Assembly (NCBI GenBank): GCA_017936125.1
Contig: JAGBGE010000004.1
Coordinates: forward strand, 1-21,977
DNA from: Clostridia bacterium
GTDB lineage: Bacteria; Bacillota_A; Clostridia; Oscillospirales; CAG-272
Direction: 5' to 3'
Length of the DNA stretch: 21,977 nt
Under the pieces are notes generated by a model, which did not search any database, was not told where the DNA came from, and saw nothing but the letters and a program-made list of their open reading frames with translations. Of this stretch, positions 21,778-21,977 are shown one piece after another; position 1 is the first letter of the stretch, and every line of letters begins with the position of its first letter. Made by a program: the position numbers and the translations under genes.

Positions 21778-21909
21778 TTACAGCGTAGTTTCTTTGTAAG
21801 GCTCAAGGATAATGCGATCATCGAAGTCAAACTCATCGGGCGTGAGGTCGTCGACAAGACCGTAATGGGTGGGTCCTCTCGGTTGCATTATCAACCATTT
21901 TCTATCCAT
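21778..21909 (-). CDS. Small ORF, 43 residues, unknown
   Basis: ATG at 21907-21909, stop at 21778-21780, starting MDRKWLIMQPRGPTHYGLVD and ending in the acidic segment DEFDFDD and then RIILEPYKETTL. From the second Met (residue 8) on, the codons are GC-rich like the genes of the window, while the sequence just upstream is AT-rich. The ribosome site is weak (GAGA about 12 bases away). It may be a real small protein or the surviving C-terminal piece of a larger gene. I do not recognise a family. A strong inverted repeat follows. Confidence 0.5.
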   Translation of the reverse strand: MDRKWLIMQPRGPTHYGLVDDLTPDEFDFDDRIILEPYKETTL

Positions 21910-21926
21910 ATTTTATATATTTCTCA

Positions 21927-21977
21927 TTAACTTTTCTTATCATCTATCCATTTAATATCCACTTCATTTCCATTTAT
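21927..21977 (-). CDS. 3' end of a gene entering from the right edge, unknown
   Basis: The minus-strand frame at the edge is open for 16 codons (INGNEVDIKWIDDKKS) and stops at 21927. The stretch is AT-rich but the peptide looks protein-like. It ends 17 bases before the 43-residue ORF, which fits a small operon. The evidence is short, so this is tentative. Confidence 0.35.
   Translation of the reverse strand: MNGNEVDIKWIDDKKS

Noticed and set aside
1..21977. Mobile element, CRISPR array, prophage or toxin-antitoxin pair
   Set aside because: No transposase, integrase, regularly spaced repeat or recognisable toxin-antitoxin pair was seen; the genes are mostly housekeeping.

Overview
This looks like chromosomal DNA from an anaerobic member of the Bacillota, most likely class Clostridia and perhaps an uncultured gut-type lineage. 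That placement is inference. It rests on a class III (oxygen-sensitive) ribonucleotide reductase, RNase M5, two Gram-positive-type lipoproteins, strong GGAGG-type ribosome binding sites, AT-rich gaps between mid-GC genes, and many near-consensus sigma-A promoters, nearly all with 17-base spacers. I see no rRNA, tRNA, CRISPR array, insertion sequence, prophage gene or attachment site.

Left block (1-8063, all minus strand). Reading in the direction of transcription: cysK; a DegV lipid-binding protein; a MATE efflux pump followed by an 887-residue ABC ATPase/FtsX-type permease fusion; then pyrC and the start of carB, which runs off the left edge. Strong promoters lie before cysK, degV, MATE and pyrC. 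Hairpin terminators end the degV and ABC units. pyrC-carB is a pyrimidine operon with no carA between the two genes.

Centre (8159-12575). nrdD is divergent from cysK and ends at a hairpin shared with an unlisted 53-residue basic membrane-type ORF on the other strand. No nrdG is adjacent. A single-gene unit follows, encoding a zinc-ribbon/Sel1-repeat protein, and it ends at a second bidirectional terminator.

Secretion/envelope block (12596-17217, minus strand). A lipoprotein of about 752 residues, a terminator-like hairpin, rnhA, and a membrane-anchored trigger-factor-like protein with a recognisable FKBP domain. The lipoprotein and the anchored protein appear to be paralogues. Both resemble trigger factor moved outside the membrane, without its ribosome-binding domain and with a shared insertion in the FKBP domain. 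This is the most interesting protein-level observation in the window.

Right block (17371-21977). trpS with a consensus promoter and no T-box; a Maf-type nucleotide pyrophosphatase; a convergent lipoprotein esterase; then nth overlapping the RNase M5 gene rnmV by 14 bases. The last 400 bases are AT-rich. They hold a minus-strand promoter/terminator pair that could make a small RNA of about 140 nt, a 43-residue ORF, and the 3' end of a gene entering from the right.

Most genes are housekeeping: pyrimidine and cysteine synthesis, dNTP synthesis, Trp-tRNA charging, DNA repair, 5S rRNA maturation and nucleotide-pool cleaning. Several small transcription units are packed together and separated by bidirectional terminators. 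I see no clear new multi-gene defence or metabolic system.
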